64,000 nucleotides of DNA from Kribbella aluminosa (GCF_017876295.1 NZ_JAGINT010000002.1:2480001-2544000); one strand, 5' to 3'; positions 49,698-58,319 are shown, numbered from the stretch's first letter. Numbers and translations are program-made. Notes: generated by a model from the letters alone, not told the origin.

Positions 49698-50801
49698 GTG
49701 TGGGATCTGATCGTGGTCGGAGCGGGACCGGCGGGGGCGTCGGCCGCGCTGGGGGCGTTGGCGGCGGACCCGAGTTTGTCGGTGCTGCTGCTCGACAGGC
49801 ACGACTTCCCGCGGGACAAGGCGTGCGGTGACGGCATCGCGCCGCACGTACTCGACCTGCTCGCCGGCGTCGGCGTGACCGGGATCCTCGACGACTGGAC
49901 TCCGGTACGCCGGTTCGTGCTGAACCGCGGGTCCGCCGGCGTCGACCGGGAGCTGTCCCGGCCGACCTGGGTGGTGCCGCGGACCGTGTTCGACCACCGG
50001 CTGGTCGAGGCAGCCCAGGCGGCCGGTGCGCAGTTCGTCCGGCGGCGCGTCCGCGGCCTCGCGGTCAGGCGCGGTTCCGTCGCGGTGGACGACCTCGACG
50101 CGCGCTTCGTCGTCGGCGCCGACGGCGCGCATTCCGTCGTACGGCGGGAGCTCGGCGTGAAACCCGGACCGGTCGCGCTGGCGATCCGCGGGTACGCGCC
50201 GACGCCGGCCGCCCGCGCGGCGAGTCAAGTGATCGCCTACGGCCCGGGACGGCAACCGTCGTACGCCTGGTCCTTCGACCGCGGCGACGGCTGGTCGAAC
50301 GTCGGGTACGGCGAACTCCTCGCCGGCACCCGCCCGACGCGCGCCGACCTGCTGCGGAACCTGGAACAACTCCTGCCCGGCGCGAGCGACGGCGGCGAAT
50401 CGTGGTGGGGGCACCACCTCCCGCTGGCCGGCTGGTCCTGGCGACCGCGCCGCGGACCGGTGCTGCTCGCGGGCGACGCGGCCGGGCTGATCAACCCGAT
50501 GACCGGCGAAGGCATCTACTACGCGGTCGCCACCGGGCTGCTCGCCGGCCGCGCGATCGCGGACGCACTCCGGGCGGGCTCGTCGGACGCCGGTACGCCG
50601 TACCGCCGCCGCACGTCCCGCCTGCTCTCCAGGCACCTGCGCGACACCGCGCTCGTCGCCCAGCTCAGCCGGTCGGACCGCATCCTCGACGCCGGAATCC
50701 GCGCGGCGGCCGGCGATCAGCACATCTTCGACGACCTGGTCGAGCTAGGTCTCGCGGACGGCGGCCTCACCCGCCGGCTGCTCCGCACCATCCTGCCCTG
50801 A
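49698..50801 (+). CDS. Geranylgeranyl reductase-family FAD-dependent oxidoreductase
   Basis: The 367-aa protein is started at GTG 49698 (VWDLIVVGAGPAG), because the ORF to 49578 overlaps the divergent peptidase promoter. FAD motifs are IVVGAGPAGASAA (GxGxxG), DKACGDGIAPHVLDLL (the CGDG/CGG motif of this family) and VLLAGDAAGLINPMTGEGIYYA (GD motif). These are typical of GGR-type reductases that saturate isoprenoid chains such as menaquinone or polyprenyl phosphate. It overlaps the convergent regulator gene by 57 nt. Confidence 0.87.
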   Translation: MWDLIVVGAGPAGASAALGALAADPSLSVLLLDRHDFPRDKACGDGIAPHVLDLLAGVGVTGILDDWTPVRRFVLNRGSAGVDRELSRPTWVVPRTVFDHRLVEAAQAAGAQFVRRRVRGLAVRRGSVAVDDLDARFVVGADGAHSVVRRELGVKPGPVALAIRGYAPTPAARAASQVIAYGPGRQPSYAWSFDRGDGWSNVGYGELLAGTRPTRADLLRNLEQLLPGASDGGESWWGHHLPLAGWSWRPRRGPVLLAGDAAGLINPMTGEGIYYAVATGLLAGRAIADALRAGSSDAGTPYRRRTSRLLSRHLRDTALVAQLSRSDRILDAGIRAAAGDQHIFDDLVELGLADGGLTRRLLRTILP

Positions 50802-51599
50802 GCTCTTCGCCGCGTACTCCAGTACGTCGGTCACCCGCTCGACAGGCCAGCCGAGCGCGGCGGCGAGCTCCTCGGCGTCCAACCTCTCCTGAAGAACCGC
50901 GAGCACCGCGAGGCAGTCCTGGAAACCGGCGCCGCCGGACATGTCCTCGCTGAGCCGCGCGAAGAAGTCGGCCATGTGAGACAGGCGCTGCCCCGCCGGG
51001 GTGTCCGCCCCGAGCAGGGCGATTCCCTCGGCGGCGGTCTCGGCCCAGTTGTTGTTGGTACGCGCGCTCACCTCCCAGGCCTTGAACCACACGTCGTCGG
51101 CGACCACGTAGTGCTGCAGACGGCGTACCGGGTCGGGCTCGCGGTGCACCATGCCGACCTGCTCGAGGTACCCGATCGCCTTCGAGATCGACGCGGGGCT
51201 GACCTGCAAGTCGCGGACGAGCTCGGCCGCGGTCAGGGTGCGCGAGTCGGACGTATAGAGCAGAGCCAGCACCCGCGACGCCATCCGCGGCAACCCACCC
51301 TCGACCATCATCTCGGCAAACCGCTCCACAAAAGCCCGTCGAGGATCCCCGGCGCCGCCCGGCCCACCCGCGCCCGCTGCGCCGTTCTCGCGCCCCGTGC
51401 GACGCCGGGCGCGAGCCGCCGTCGCGTAGTGCGCGTGATCGGCGCGATACCCGCCCGCGCCGCCGTTGCGCGCGACCTCCCGGCTGATCGTCGACGTCGG
51501 CCGCTCCAGCCGCCGCGCGATCTCGGTGTACCCGAGCCCGCCCGCCAGCCCCTCCGCGATCTGCAGCCGATCCTGATGACTCAGCCTGCCTCCCGGCAT
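50745..51599 (-). CDS. Regulator fusing an IS30-type HTH with a GbsR/MarR domain
   Basis: The 284-aa protein is started at ATG 51599 with GGAGG 7 nt upstream. Residues 5-65 (LSHQDRLQIAEGLAGGLGYT, ERPTSTISREVARNGG) match the HTH_38 domain at the N terminus of IS30 transposases. Residues 95-200 form a MarR/GbsR winged helix (SRVLALLYTSDSRTLTAAEL, SPASISKAIGYLEQVGMV). It then ends in an acidic tail. It is divergent from an ABC-2 exporter operon across 154 bp, so it probably represses that operon. Two CATTGCA-containing repeats lie between. Confidence 0.85.
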   Translation of the reverse strand: MPGGRLSHQDRLQIAEGLAGGLGYTEIARRLERPTSTISREVARNGGAGGYRADHAHYATAARARRRTGRENGAAGAGGPGGAGDPRRAFVERFAEMMVEGGLPRMASRVLALLYTSDSRTLTAAELVRDLQVSPASISKAIGYLEQVGMVHREPDPVRRLQHYVVADDVWFKAWEVSARTNNNWAETAAEGIALLGADTPAGQRLSHMADFFARLSEDMSGGAGFQDCLAVLAVLQERLDAEELAAALGWPVERVTDVLEYAAKSSGQDGAEQPAGEAAVRET

Positions 51600-51628
51600 C
51601 CGAAACCTCCGCGCATTCACCATCAGCC

Positions 51629-51677
51629 CATTGCAACGAATTGCATTCCGCGGCATCCTCATTGCACAGAATGCCAT
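51629..51677. promoter_or_regulatory. Two CATTGCA direct repeats between regulator and exporter
   Basis: CATTGCA-acgaatt-GCAT (51629-51646) and CATTGCA-cagaatg-CCAT (51660-51677) are 31 bp apart, three helical turns, in the divergent promoter region. They are candidate operators of the IS30-HTH/MarR regulator. Confidence 0.45.
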
Positions 51678-51717
51678 AAATAGCAGGAAAAACCGAAGGC
51701 AGCGACGAGCGACAACA

Positions 51718-51753
51718 TTGCCGATTGAGTAAACGCAACCTACCTTCAGCACC
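51718..51753 (+). promoter_or_regulatory. Leaderless promoter of the ABC exporter operon
   Basis: TTGCCG (51718-51723), a 17-nt spacer and TACCTT (51741-51746), then seven bases to ATG 51754. There is no Shine-Dalgarno. Confidence 0.6.
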
Positions 51754-52602
51754 ATGGTGATGACAGTTGACGGCCTCCGGATGCGGTACGGCGACACCGA
51801 CGTCCTCGACGGCGTCTCGTTCGAGGCCCGCCCCGGCGAGGTGCTCGCCCTGCTCGGCCCGAACGGGGCCGGCAAGAGCACCACGATCGAGATCCTCGAA
51901 GGCTTCCGCCTCCGCTCCGCCGGCCACGTCGACGTACTCGGCGCCGACCCGGCCACCGCCGGTGAACGCTGGCGCTCCCGGATCGGCATCGTGCTGCAGT
52001 CCTGGCGCGACCACGGCAACTGGCGGGTCGGCGAACTCCTCCAGCACCTCGGTTCCTGCTACACGCCGTACCGCAGCCCCTGGCCGACCGCCGAACTCCT
52101 CGACGCCGTCGGCCTGACCGAGCACTCCGGGCAGAAGATCAAGACCCTCTCCGGCGGTCAGCGCCGGCGCCTCGACGTCGCGATCGGAATCGTTGGCCGC
52201 CCCGACGTTCTGTTCCTCGACGAGCCGACCACCGGGTTCGACCCGGAGGCCCGTTCGGAGTTCCACGAACTCGTCCGCCGGCTCGCCGCCGAGCAGGGTA
52301 CGACGGTCCTGCTCACCACCCACGACCTCGACGAGGCGAGCAAACTCGCGCACCGGATCCTGGTCCTCGCCGCGGGCCGCATCATCGCGTCCGGCAGTGT
52401 CCCCGACCTGACCCAGCTGATCGCGGGCGAGGACGAGGTCGGCTGGACGGTCGACGGGCAGCGGTTCCGCAAGTCCACGTCCGACGCGACCGCCTTCGTC
52501 CGCGAGCTGTTCGCGACGTACGGCGACGCGCTCGGCGAGCTCGACGTACGCCGCGCGTCCCTCGAAGACACCTACCTCGCACTCGTCCGGGAGCAAGCAT
52601 GA
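51754..52602 (+). CDS. ABC-2 exporter ATP-binding protein
   Basis: The 282-aa protein has Walker A GPNGAGKSTTIEIL, Q-loop VLQSWRDHG, signature TLSGGQRRRLDVAIG, Walker B VLFLDEPTTGFD and switch TTHDLDEAS. A C-terminal extension of about 60 residues (VGWTVDGQRFRKSTSD) is typical of DrrA/CcmA-type drug or lipid exporters. Its stop overlaps the permease ATG (4 nt). It energises the partner permease; the substrate is unknown. The divergent regulator is the likely control. Confidence 0.93.
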   Translation: MVMTVDGLRMRYGDTDVLDGVSFEARPGEVLALLGPNGAGKSTTIEILEGFRLRSAGHVDVLGADPATAGERWRSRIGIVLQSWRDHGNWRVGELLQHLGSCYTPYRSPWPTAELLDAVGLTEHSGQKIKTLSGGQRRRLDVAIGIVGRPDVLFLDEPTTGFDPEARSEFHELVRRLAAEQGTTVLLTTHDLDEASKLAHRILVLAAGRIIASGSVPDLTQLIAGEDEVGWTVDGQRFRKSTSDATAFVRELFATYGDALGELDVRRASLEDTYLALVREQA

Positions 52603-53423
52603 GACGCGGCTGGCAGCGCGGGCTGATCGAACTGCGGCAGTCCTTCACCAATGGCCCGGAGCTGGTCAGTCACTTCCTCTGGCCGGTACTGATGCTGGTC
52701 GCGCTGTTCTTCCTGCGGCATCGCGACTTCGGGTCGAGCGGGATGCTGCTCGGCGCGCTCGCCCTGCCGAGCATCCTCGGGATGAACGCGGCGATGGGCA
52801 TGGTCAGCATGAGCCAGCAACTGACGGCCGACCGCGAGGACGGGACACTGCTCCGGGCCAAGGCCATACCAAACGGTATGGTCTGTTACCTGGTCGGCAA
52901 GGTGGTCTCGGTCGCTGGTGGGCTGATCGTCGACCTGGCGATCCTGCTGATCCCCGGGCTGTTCCTGGTCCACGGGATCGCGGTCGGGGCGGCGCACTGG
53001 TTCACGTTCGTCTGGGTGCTGCTGCTCGGCCTGGTCGCGACGCTGCCGATCGGCGCGGTCCTCGGCTCGGTGTTCACCACCGCGCGGTCGCAGGGCCTGA
53101 TCCAGTTGCCGATGCTCGGGCTGATCGCGATCTCCGGCATCTTCTACCCGATCACCGCGCTGCCGGGCTGGCTGGCGGGGATCGGCCAGCTCACTCCGGT
53201 GTACTGGATGGGCCTCGGCATGCGGTCGGCGATGCTGCCGTCCGAGGCAGTGGCTGTCGAGGTCGGACACTCGTGGCGCCACCTGGAGACGGTCGGCGTC
53301 CTCGGCCTCTGGGCGGTCGCGGGCCTGCTGCTGGCTCCCGTCGTACTGCGGCGAATGGCACGCCGCGAATCCGGCTCCAAGGTCGCCGAGCGTCGCGAAC
53401 GTGCACTCCGCCGCGTCGCATGA
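52599..53423 (+). CDS. ABC-2 type permease
   Basis: The 274-aa inner-membrane protein has six predicted helices, including FLWPVLMLVALFFL, PSILGMNAAMGMVSM, VTWVLLLG-like segments, and LGLIAISGIFYPITALPGWLAG, a classic ABC-2 membrane signature. It has the usual length for DrrB-like permeases. It is coupled to the ATPase (ATGA). The 3' end runs up to 8 nt before the next gene's ATG. Confidence 0.9.
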   Translation: MRRGWQRGLIELRQSFTNGPELVSHFLWPVLMLVALFFLRHRDFGSSGMLLGALALPSILGMNAAMGMVSMSQQLTADREDGTLLRAKAIPNGMVCYLVGKVVSVAGGLIVDLAILLIPGLFLVHGIAVGAAHWFTFVWVLLLGLVATLPIGAVLGSVFTTARSQGLIQLPMLGLIAISGIFYPITALPGWLAGIGQLTPVYWMGLGMRSAMLPSEAVAVEVGHSWRHLETVGVLGLWAVAGLLLAPVVLRRMARRESGSKVAERRERALRRVA

Positions 53424-53430
53424 TGGATCC

Positions 53431-54513
53431 ATGGACGAGATGCAGGCATGGACAGTCGCCCGACCGGGTCCCATCGACAGCGGTCCGCTCCGGCCGGTAC
53501 GCCGTACCGTTCCGGAGCCTGCGGCCGGCGAGGTCCTGGTCGAGGTCGAGGCGTGCGGCATCTGCCGGACGGACCTGCATCTGACGGAGGGCGATCTGCC
53601 GCCGAAGCATCCGGGAGTCGTCCCCGGGCACCAGGCCGTCGGCAGGGTGGTCGCTCGGGGCGGCCGCGCTGCGACAGGCGGGCGAACTGCGACAGGCGGG
53701 CGGGATGGCGGGGGAGGTGTTGTCGCGGACGGCGGGAGTGTCGAACGGTTCGGGATCGGGGAGCGAGTGGGGATTGCCTGGTTGCGGGGGACGTGCGGCG
53801 TGTGCGAGTTCTGCCGCGGCGGTTTCGAGAACCTCTGCCCGCGATCGACGTACACCGGCTGGGACGCCGACGGCGGATTCGCGCAGTACGCCGTGGTGCC
53901 GCAGGAGTACGCGTACGCGCTGCCGGACGACCGTCCCGCCGCGGAGCTCGCGCCGTTCCTGTGTGCGGGGATCATCGGCTACCGCTCCCTGCTCCGGGCG
54001 AACCTGCCGCCGGGCGGCCGGCTCGGGATCTACGGGTTCGGGTCCAGCGCGCATCTGACCGCGCAACTCGCCACGGCACAGGGCGCGGAGCTGTTCGTGA
54101 TGACCCGCGGCGAACGGAACCGCACCCTCGCCCGGGAGCTCGGCGCCGTGTTCGTGGGGGAGACCGCGGACCGTCCGCCGGTCCCGCTCGACTCGGCGAT
54201 CGTGTTCGCCCCGGCCGGCGACGTGGTCCCGTACGCACTCGAGGCGGTCCGGCCGGGTGGGACGGTCGCGGTCGCCGGCATCTATCTGTCCGACGTACCG
54301 GCCCTGAACTACGAGCGGCACCTGTTCCACGAGCGCGACCTGCGGAGCGTCACCTCGAACACCCGCCGGGACGGCGAGGAGCTGTTCCGGCTGATCGCCC
54401 GGCTACCGGTCACCCCGCACATCACGACCGTGCCGTTCGATGCCGTCGACCGCGCGCTCGCGGACGTCGCCCACGGTCGCGCGAGCGGCTCGCTGGTCGC
54501 CGTACTCGACTAG
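53431..54513 (+). CDS. Zinc-dependent alcohol dehydrogenase
   Basis: The 360-aa protein is started at ATG 53431; ATG 53440 (MQAWTV) is equally possible, and neither has a good ribosome site. The catalytic zinc site has ACGICRTDLHLTEG and the later His in PGHQAVG. The structural zinc has CGVCEFCRGGFENLC. The Rossmann domain has YGFGSSAHLTAQLA. Between the PGH and structural-zinc segments lies an unusual Gly-rich insertion (about 32 residues: GGRAATGGRTATGGRDGG). It belongs to the propanol-preferring ADH group. The 3' end carries a terminator. Confidence 0.9.
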   Translation: MDEMQAWTVARPGPIDSGPLRPVRRTVPEPAAGEVLVEVEACGICRTDLHLTEGDLPPKHPGVVPGHQAVGRVVARGGRAATGGRTATGGRDGGGGVVADGGSVERFGIGERVGIAWLRGTCGVCEFCRGGFENLCPRSTYTGWDADGGFAQYAVVPQEYAYALPDDRPAAELAPFLCAGIIGYRSLLRANLPPGGRLGIYGFGSSAHLTAQLATAQGAELFVMTRGERNRTLARELGAVFVGETADRPPVPLDSAIVFAPAGDVVPYALEAVRPGGTVAVAGIYLSDVPALNYERHLFHERDLRSVTSNTRRDGEELFRLIARLPVTPHITTVPFDAVDRALADVAHGRASGSLVAVLD

Positions 54514-54542
54514 GTCCTGGCTGGATCACCAGACAGGACCTA
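54511..54542 (+). terminator. Terminator hairpin overlapping the ADH stop codon
   Basis: TAGGTCCTG (54511-54519) pairs with CAGGACCTA (54534-54542), and inner CTGG/CCAG extends the stem. TGAAAAATC follows. The stem begins with the stop codon TAG itself. Confidence 0.65.
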
Positions 54543-54643
54543 TGAAAAATCGGGTGAACCGATCTGCGCCGGGGTGCGTTAGAACTGGGTGAAGATTCCA
54601 CCAAGGGGTCCTGCGGACTTCAGCAGCGGTGGCTAGCTGCGTT

Positions 54644-54659
54644 AGATTTGATCAAATCT
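54644..54659. promoter_or_regulatory. Perfect 16-bp palindrome AGATTTGATCAAATCT
   Basis: It lies 98 nt before the small membrane protein paralogue B and just ahead of its uORF. It is an AT-rich perfect palindrome in a GC-rich region, a likely repressor site. It shares TTTGATC with 39897-39904 upstream of paralogue A. Confidence 0.55.
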
Positions 54660-54682
54660 TACCGAGCTGCCAGGGAGTGAAC

Positions 54683-54763
54683 GTGCGGATGTGGGATCTG
54701 ACCCACCACTCGTGGTCGGTCCTCGTCGTACCCGCAGGCACCAGAGAGGGCGGCCGGTGCTGA
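54683..54763 (+). CDS. uORF overlapping the paralogue B start
   Basis: 26 codons from GTG 54683, with GGGAG 5 nt upstream. It starts MRMWDLTHHSWSVLVVPAG and ends GGRC. Its stop (54761-54763) lies inside the first codons of the membrane protein gene at 54757. The upstream motif G-GGAGTGAAC is shared with the uORF at 40044, but the peptides are not similar. Confidence 0.4.
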   Translation: MRMWDLTHHSWSVLVVPAGTREGGRC

Positions 54764-55020
54764 GCAAGCTCCTCGGCGCGGTGGGTGCAGTCCTGCTGAT
54801 CGTCGGGGTGGTGCTCGCCGTTCGCCCGGTCCACGCCGGCGGCGACGCCTGCGGCTCGGTCTTCCAGCCCGACGAGGGCATCACGCCGATGCAGTGCGAC
54901 GCCCGCCTCAGCAGCCGCGGCACCCTCGCCGCCGGCTTCGGTGTCGGCGGCCTGGCCCTCGGCCTCACCACCCTCACCCTCACGACCATCCGCGACCGCC
55001 GCTCCCGCACGCTCTCCTGA
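54757..55020 (+). CDS. Small membrane protein, CGSxFxP family, paralogue B
   Basis: The 87-aa protein starts at GTG 54757 with AGAGAGGG 6 nt upstream. The first helix is LLGAVGAVLLIVGVVLAV, the loop holds ACGSVFQPDEGITPMQCDARL with two Cys, and a second helix lies around GFGVGGLALGLTTLTL. It aligns with paralogue A (40106-40378) in topology and in the loop motif CGSxFxPxxGITPMxCDxxL. The function is unknown. It is convergent with the arabinofuranosidase, whose stop is 27 nt away. Confidence 0.75.
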   Translation: MLSKLLGAVGAVLLIVGVVLAVRPVHAGGDACGSVFQPDEGITPMQCDARLSSRGTLAAGFGVGGLALGLTTLTLTTIRDRRSRTLS

Positions 55021-55047
55021 GGGTCTGACCTTGACGTAGTGCCCAGG

Positions 55048-56559
55048 TCACAGAACCAGGCTGACCGTCGCGAACGAATGCGGCGGCAGCGTCACCCGCA
55101 GCCCGCGTGGCTCCGGTTCCACTGCGAGTGCCACCGGAACGACCGCGTCCGGGTCCGCGACCGTGTTGTGCGCCTGCGGGTTCGATGCCGTCAGCAACCG
55201 TCCGGACGCTTCCCAGGATGCCGCACCCCGAAGATCCAGTACGACGTCCAGTGCCGTCTCCGGGTCCAGGTTGCTGAGCGACACCAGCGCCCGGCCGTCC
55301 TTCACCGATGCGGACGCCGACACCAGCTCCGTCGCCGTACCGTCGAGATCGTGGGTGCGACCCTCGACCACGTGCACCGGCAGCGACTGTGCGTCGTGGT
55401 GACCCTTGTTCATCTCGAAGACGTGGTACGTCGGGGTCCGGACGAGTGCGCCGTCATCGCCGGTCAGCAGCATCGCCTGCAACACGTTGACGGTCTGCGC
55501 GATGTTCGCCATCACCAGCCGCTCCGAGTGCCGGTGGAAGACATCGAAGTGCAGGCTCGCCACCAGTGCGTCGCGCATCGCGTTCTGCTGATACAGGAAG
55601 CCTGGGTTCGTCCCCGGCTCGACGTCCCACCAGGTGCCCCACTCGTCCAGTACGAGGCCGATCTTGCGCTCCGGGTCGTACGCGTCCATCAGTGCCGAGT
55701 GCGCCTTGATCACCCGCTCGATGCCCTGGGCCTTCTGGATCGTCCGGTAGTAGCCGTCCAGGTCGAAGTCGGTCGCGCTGCCCTTGTGCTCCCACGTCCC
55801 GGCGACCGTGTAGTAGTGGAACGAGATCGCCTGGAAGATGTTCTTCGGTTCGCGGCCGCAGCCCAGGCAGCTGACCGCCTTCAGCAGCGCCTCGGTCCAC
55901 GCGAGGTCGTCGTCCGCCGCGCCGGCCGCGATCCGGTACAGCTTGTTGTCGCCGTGGTCCTTGAGGAACGTGGCGTAGCGCCGGGCGAGGTCGGCGTACG
56001 CCTCGGCGCGCAGGTTCCCGCCGCAGCCCCACGCCTCGTTGCCGATGCCCCAGAACGGCACCTGCCACGGCTCGTCCCGCCCGTTCGCCTTCCGCTCGCG
56101 GACCATCGGGCTGTCGCCGTCGCGGGTCAGGTACTCGACCCACTCGCTCATCTCCCGCACGGTGCCGCTGCCGACGTTCCCGTTCAGGTACGGCGCGGCA
56201 CCGAGCAGCTCGCACAACGCCATGAACTCATGGGTGCCGAAGTGGTTGTTCTCCTCGACGTTGCCCCAGTGCGTGTTCACCATCGACGGCCGGTCCGCCC
56301 TGGGGCCGATGCCGTCCTTCCAGTGGTACTCGTCCGCGAAGCACCCGCCGGGCCAGCGCAGGTTCGGGATCTCCAGCGCCCGCAGCGCCTCGACCACGTC
56401 GCTCCGGATGCCACCGACGTTTGGGATCGGTGAGTCCTCGCCGACGTAGAACCCTCCGTAGATGCACCGCCCGAGGTGCTCGGCGAAGTGCCCGTACAGG
56501 TGCCGGCTGATGGTCGCCCCCGGTACGTCAAGGTCGATAACGACGCGTGCTTCAGACAT
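55048..56559 (-). CDS. Alpha-L-arabinofuranosidase, GH51
   Basis: The 503-aa protein starts at ATG 56559. It is cytosolic, with no signal peptide. The TIM barrel has YGHFAEHLGRCIYGG near the N terminus and the GH51 acid/base Glu175 in GIGNEAWG; the nucleophile is Glu306 in LVLDEWGTW. SFHYYTVAGTW and the C-terminal beta-sandwich (AVEPEPRGLRVTLPPHSFA) are standard. It removes arabinofuranose from imported arabino-oligosaccharides. It is divergent from a LacI repressor by only 31 nt. The secreted GH172 gene at 13.7 kb may act on related arabinans outside the cell. Confidence 0.95.
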   Translation of the reverse strand: MSEARVVIDLDVPGATISRHLYGHFAEHLGRCIYGGFYVGEDSPIPNVGGIRSDVVEALRALEIPNLRWPGGCFADEYHWKDGIGPRADRPSMVNTHWGNVEENNHFGTHEFMALCELLGAAPYLNGNVGSGTVREMSEWVEYLTRDGDSPMVRERKANGRDEPWQVPFWGIGNEAWGCGGNLRAEAYADLARRYATFLKDHGDNKLYRIAAGAADDDLAWTEALLKAVSCLGCGREPKNIFQAISFHYYTVAGTWEHKGSATDFDLDGYYRTIQKAQGIERVIKAHSALMDAYDPERKIGLVLDEWGTWWDVEPGTNPGFLYQQNAMRDALVASLHFDVFHRHSERLVMANIAQTVNVLQAMLLTGDDGALVRTPTYHVFEMNKGHHDAQSLPVHVVEGRTHDLDGTATELVSASASVKDGRALVSLSNLDPETALDVVLDLRGAASWEASGRLLTASNPQAHNTVADPDAVVPVALAVEPEPRGLRVTLPPHSFATVSLVL

Positions 56560-56577
56560 TGAGCCCTCCGTTGTCCT

Positions 56578-56590
56578 TAGAGTGGTCGAT
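56578..56590 (+). promoter_or_regulatory. Leaderless-type -10 of the LacI gene
   Basis: TAGAGT (56578-56583) ends seven bases before ATG 56591. There is no Shine-Dalgarno. The gap to the divergent GH51 start is only 31 nt, so both promoters overlap. Confidence 0.4.
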
Positions 56591-57607
56591 ATGGGGAAGC
56601 CGTCGAGTGTGGTGACGATGGCCGATGTCGCGCGATTCGCGGGGGTCTCGACGATGACCGTGTCGAACGTGATCAACGGCCGGCCGCGGGTCGGTCCGGA
56701 GACCCGCGAGCGGGTACTGGCGGCGATCGGCGAGCTCGGATACCAGGTCAACCTGGCCGCCCGGCACCTGCGCGCCGGGCGCACCGGCGTGATCGGCCTC
56801 GCCGTACCCGAGCTGGAACGCCCGTACTTCGCGCAGCTCGCCGGCCGGCTGGCGGACCGCTTCGAGGTGCACGACCTGCGGATCGTCACCGAGCGGACCG
56901 GCGCCAGCCGGGAGGGGGAGCTGGACGCGGTCGCGTTCTCCCGGTTGCGGATGTACGACGGGCTGATCCTGAGCGTGGTCGACATCGACCCGGCCGAGCT
57001 CGGCCAGCTCCGGACCGACGCGCCGGTGGTGATGATCGGGGAACGCGCGCTGCCGTCCCGCTTCGACCACGTGATGATGGACAACGTCGACGGCGCCCGC
57101 CAGGCGACCGCGCACCTGCTGGCCACCGGCGCGCGCCGGATCGCGATGATCGGCGGCGACCCGGCCGGTACCGCGACGATGCCCGCGCTCCGTGCCGAGG
57201 GATACACGATCGCGCACGCCGAGGCCGGCGTACCGGTCGATCCGGAGCTCAACACCCGGTGCTCGTTCGGCCTGCGGGACGGGTACGACGCGATCCGGGG
57301 CCTGCGCGATCGCGGGATCGGCTTCGACGCCGTGTTCGGGCTGACGGACGTGGTGGCGATGGGGGCGTTGCGGGCGCTCGCCGACGCCGGGCTGCGGGGG
57401 CCGGACGACATCCAGGTGATCGGCTTCGACGATATCGACGAGTCCGCGTACCTGGTCCCGGCACTGTCCACCGTCGACCCGGGCCACGACGTGATGGCCG
57501 ACGCGATCACCGCGCTGCTGATGGCGCAGATCAACGGCAACGCCGGCGGCGACCCGCAGGAACTCGTCGTCCCCGCGCAGCTCGTCGTCCGCGGTACGAC
57601 GAGGTGA
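56591..57607 (+). CDS. LacI family transcriptional repressor
   Basis: The 338-aa protein is started at ATG 56591; the frame to 56462 would run through the divergent gene. The helix-turn-helix is VTMADVARFAGVSTMTVSNVINGRPRVGPETRERV, followed by the hinge helix LAARHLRAGRTGVIG. The periplasmic-binding-like effector domain has VIMGGDPAG-like (MIGGDPAGTATMPA) and VIGFDDIDESAYLVPALSTV signatures. It probably represses the divergent GH51 gene and responds to an arabinose-containing sugar. Confidence 0.94.
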   Translation: MGKPSSVVTMADVARFAGVSTMTVSNVINGRPRVGPETRERVLAAIGELGYQVNLAARHLRAGRTGVIGLAVPELERPYFAQLAGRLADRFEVHDLRIVTERTGASREGELDAVAFSRLRMYDGLILSVVDIDPAELGQLRTDAPVVMIGERALPSRFDHVMMDNVDGARQATAHLLATGARRIAMIGGDPAGTATMPALRAEGYTIAHAEAGVPVDPELNTRCSFGLRDGYDAIRGLRDRGIGFDAVFGLTDVVAMGALRALADAGLRGPDDIQVIGFDDIDESAYLVPALSTVDPGHDVMADAITALLMAQINGNAGGDPQELVVPAQLVVRGTTR

Positions 57608-57797
57608 GGGCGGGCCGGGCGTGTGCACGGTAGAGGTATATCGATAAACCCACGGATCGGGCAAGACCTGGAGGTTTCGGTGCTTCACTCCGCACCGTCC
57701 TTCAGCTGAGGTGCGTACCGACGAACGGGCAGTACACCCCCGAATCCCGGTCCGACCGGAGTGCGCCCCGCCTGCCGATACGCCAACCCGAGGACCA
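57608..57797. other. Intergenic region, only a small hairpin
   Basis: 190 bp without a gene. CGGTGC (57678-57683) and GCACCG (57692-57697) form a 6-bp stem that might terminate LacI or SRPBCC transcription. Nothing else is notable. Confidence 0.4.
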
Positions 57798-58319
57798 CTA
57801 CCCGTTCTTCTGTACACCTTCTGCCCGGGCCGCCAGGGCCCGGTTCATCGCGTCGAACTGCGGCTTGATCGTGTTCTTCAGCATCGACTGGGTGAAGGGG
57901 ACCGCGGCGCCGCTGAACTTCTCCTCCTGGACGAGGTGCGTGCGACCGCCGGGCAGGGGTGTGATCCGGAAGGAGTGCTCACCGTCGAACAGTGCGCCGG
58001 GTGGGACCTTGCCGATCCAGCGGAGTTCCTGGTTCGGGACGACCGCGAGCAGCGTCGGGGTGAACCTGGTTTCGCCGCCCTTGGTGTCGCGGAGCACGTT
58101 GGTGATGGTGCCGCCGACCTTCAGTTCGCCGGTCGACGAGATGATGAACGGGTTCCAGTCCGGATACGACTGCCGGTCCATGAGGGCCTTCCAGACGTGC
58201 TCCGGCGAGGCGTCGATGTCGAGCTCGGTGTGCAGTACGAACGGTCGCGCGACCGTGTAGACCGTCCAGCCGGCGAGCACCACCAGAACGGTGCCGAGGG
58301 CAACGAGGAACTTCTTCAT
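57798..58319 (-). CDS. SRPBCC-fold protein with N-terminal membrane anchor
   Basis: The 173-aa protein starts with MKKFLVALGTVLVVLAGWTVYTV, a single hydrophobic helix. The START/SRPBCC-like core has DIDASPEHVWKALMDRQSYPDWNPFI (signature of polyketide-cyclase-type domains), GGTITNVLRDTKGG and ELRWIGKVPPG. It probably binds a hydrophobic ligand at the membrane. It is coupled to the TetR gene (ATGA overlap) and is likely regulated by it. Confidence 0.87.
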   Translation of the reverse strand: MKKFLVALGTVLVVLAGWTVYTVARPFVLHTELDIDASPEHVWKALMDRQSYPDWNPFIISSTGELKVGGTITNVLRDTKGGETRFTPTLLAVVPNQELRWIGKVPPGALFDGEHSFRITPLPGGRTHLVQEEKFSGAAVPFTQSMLKNTIKPQFDAMNRALAARAEGVQKNG

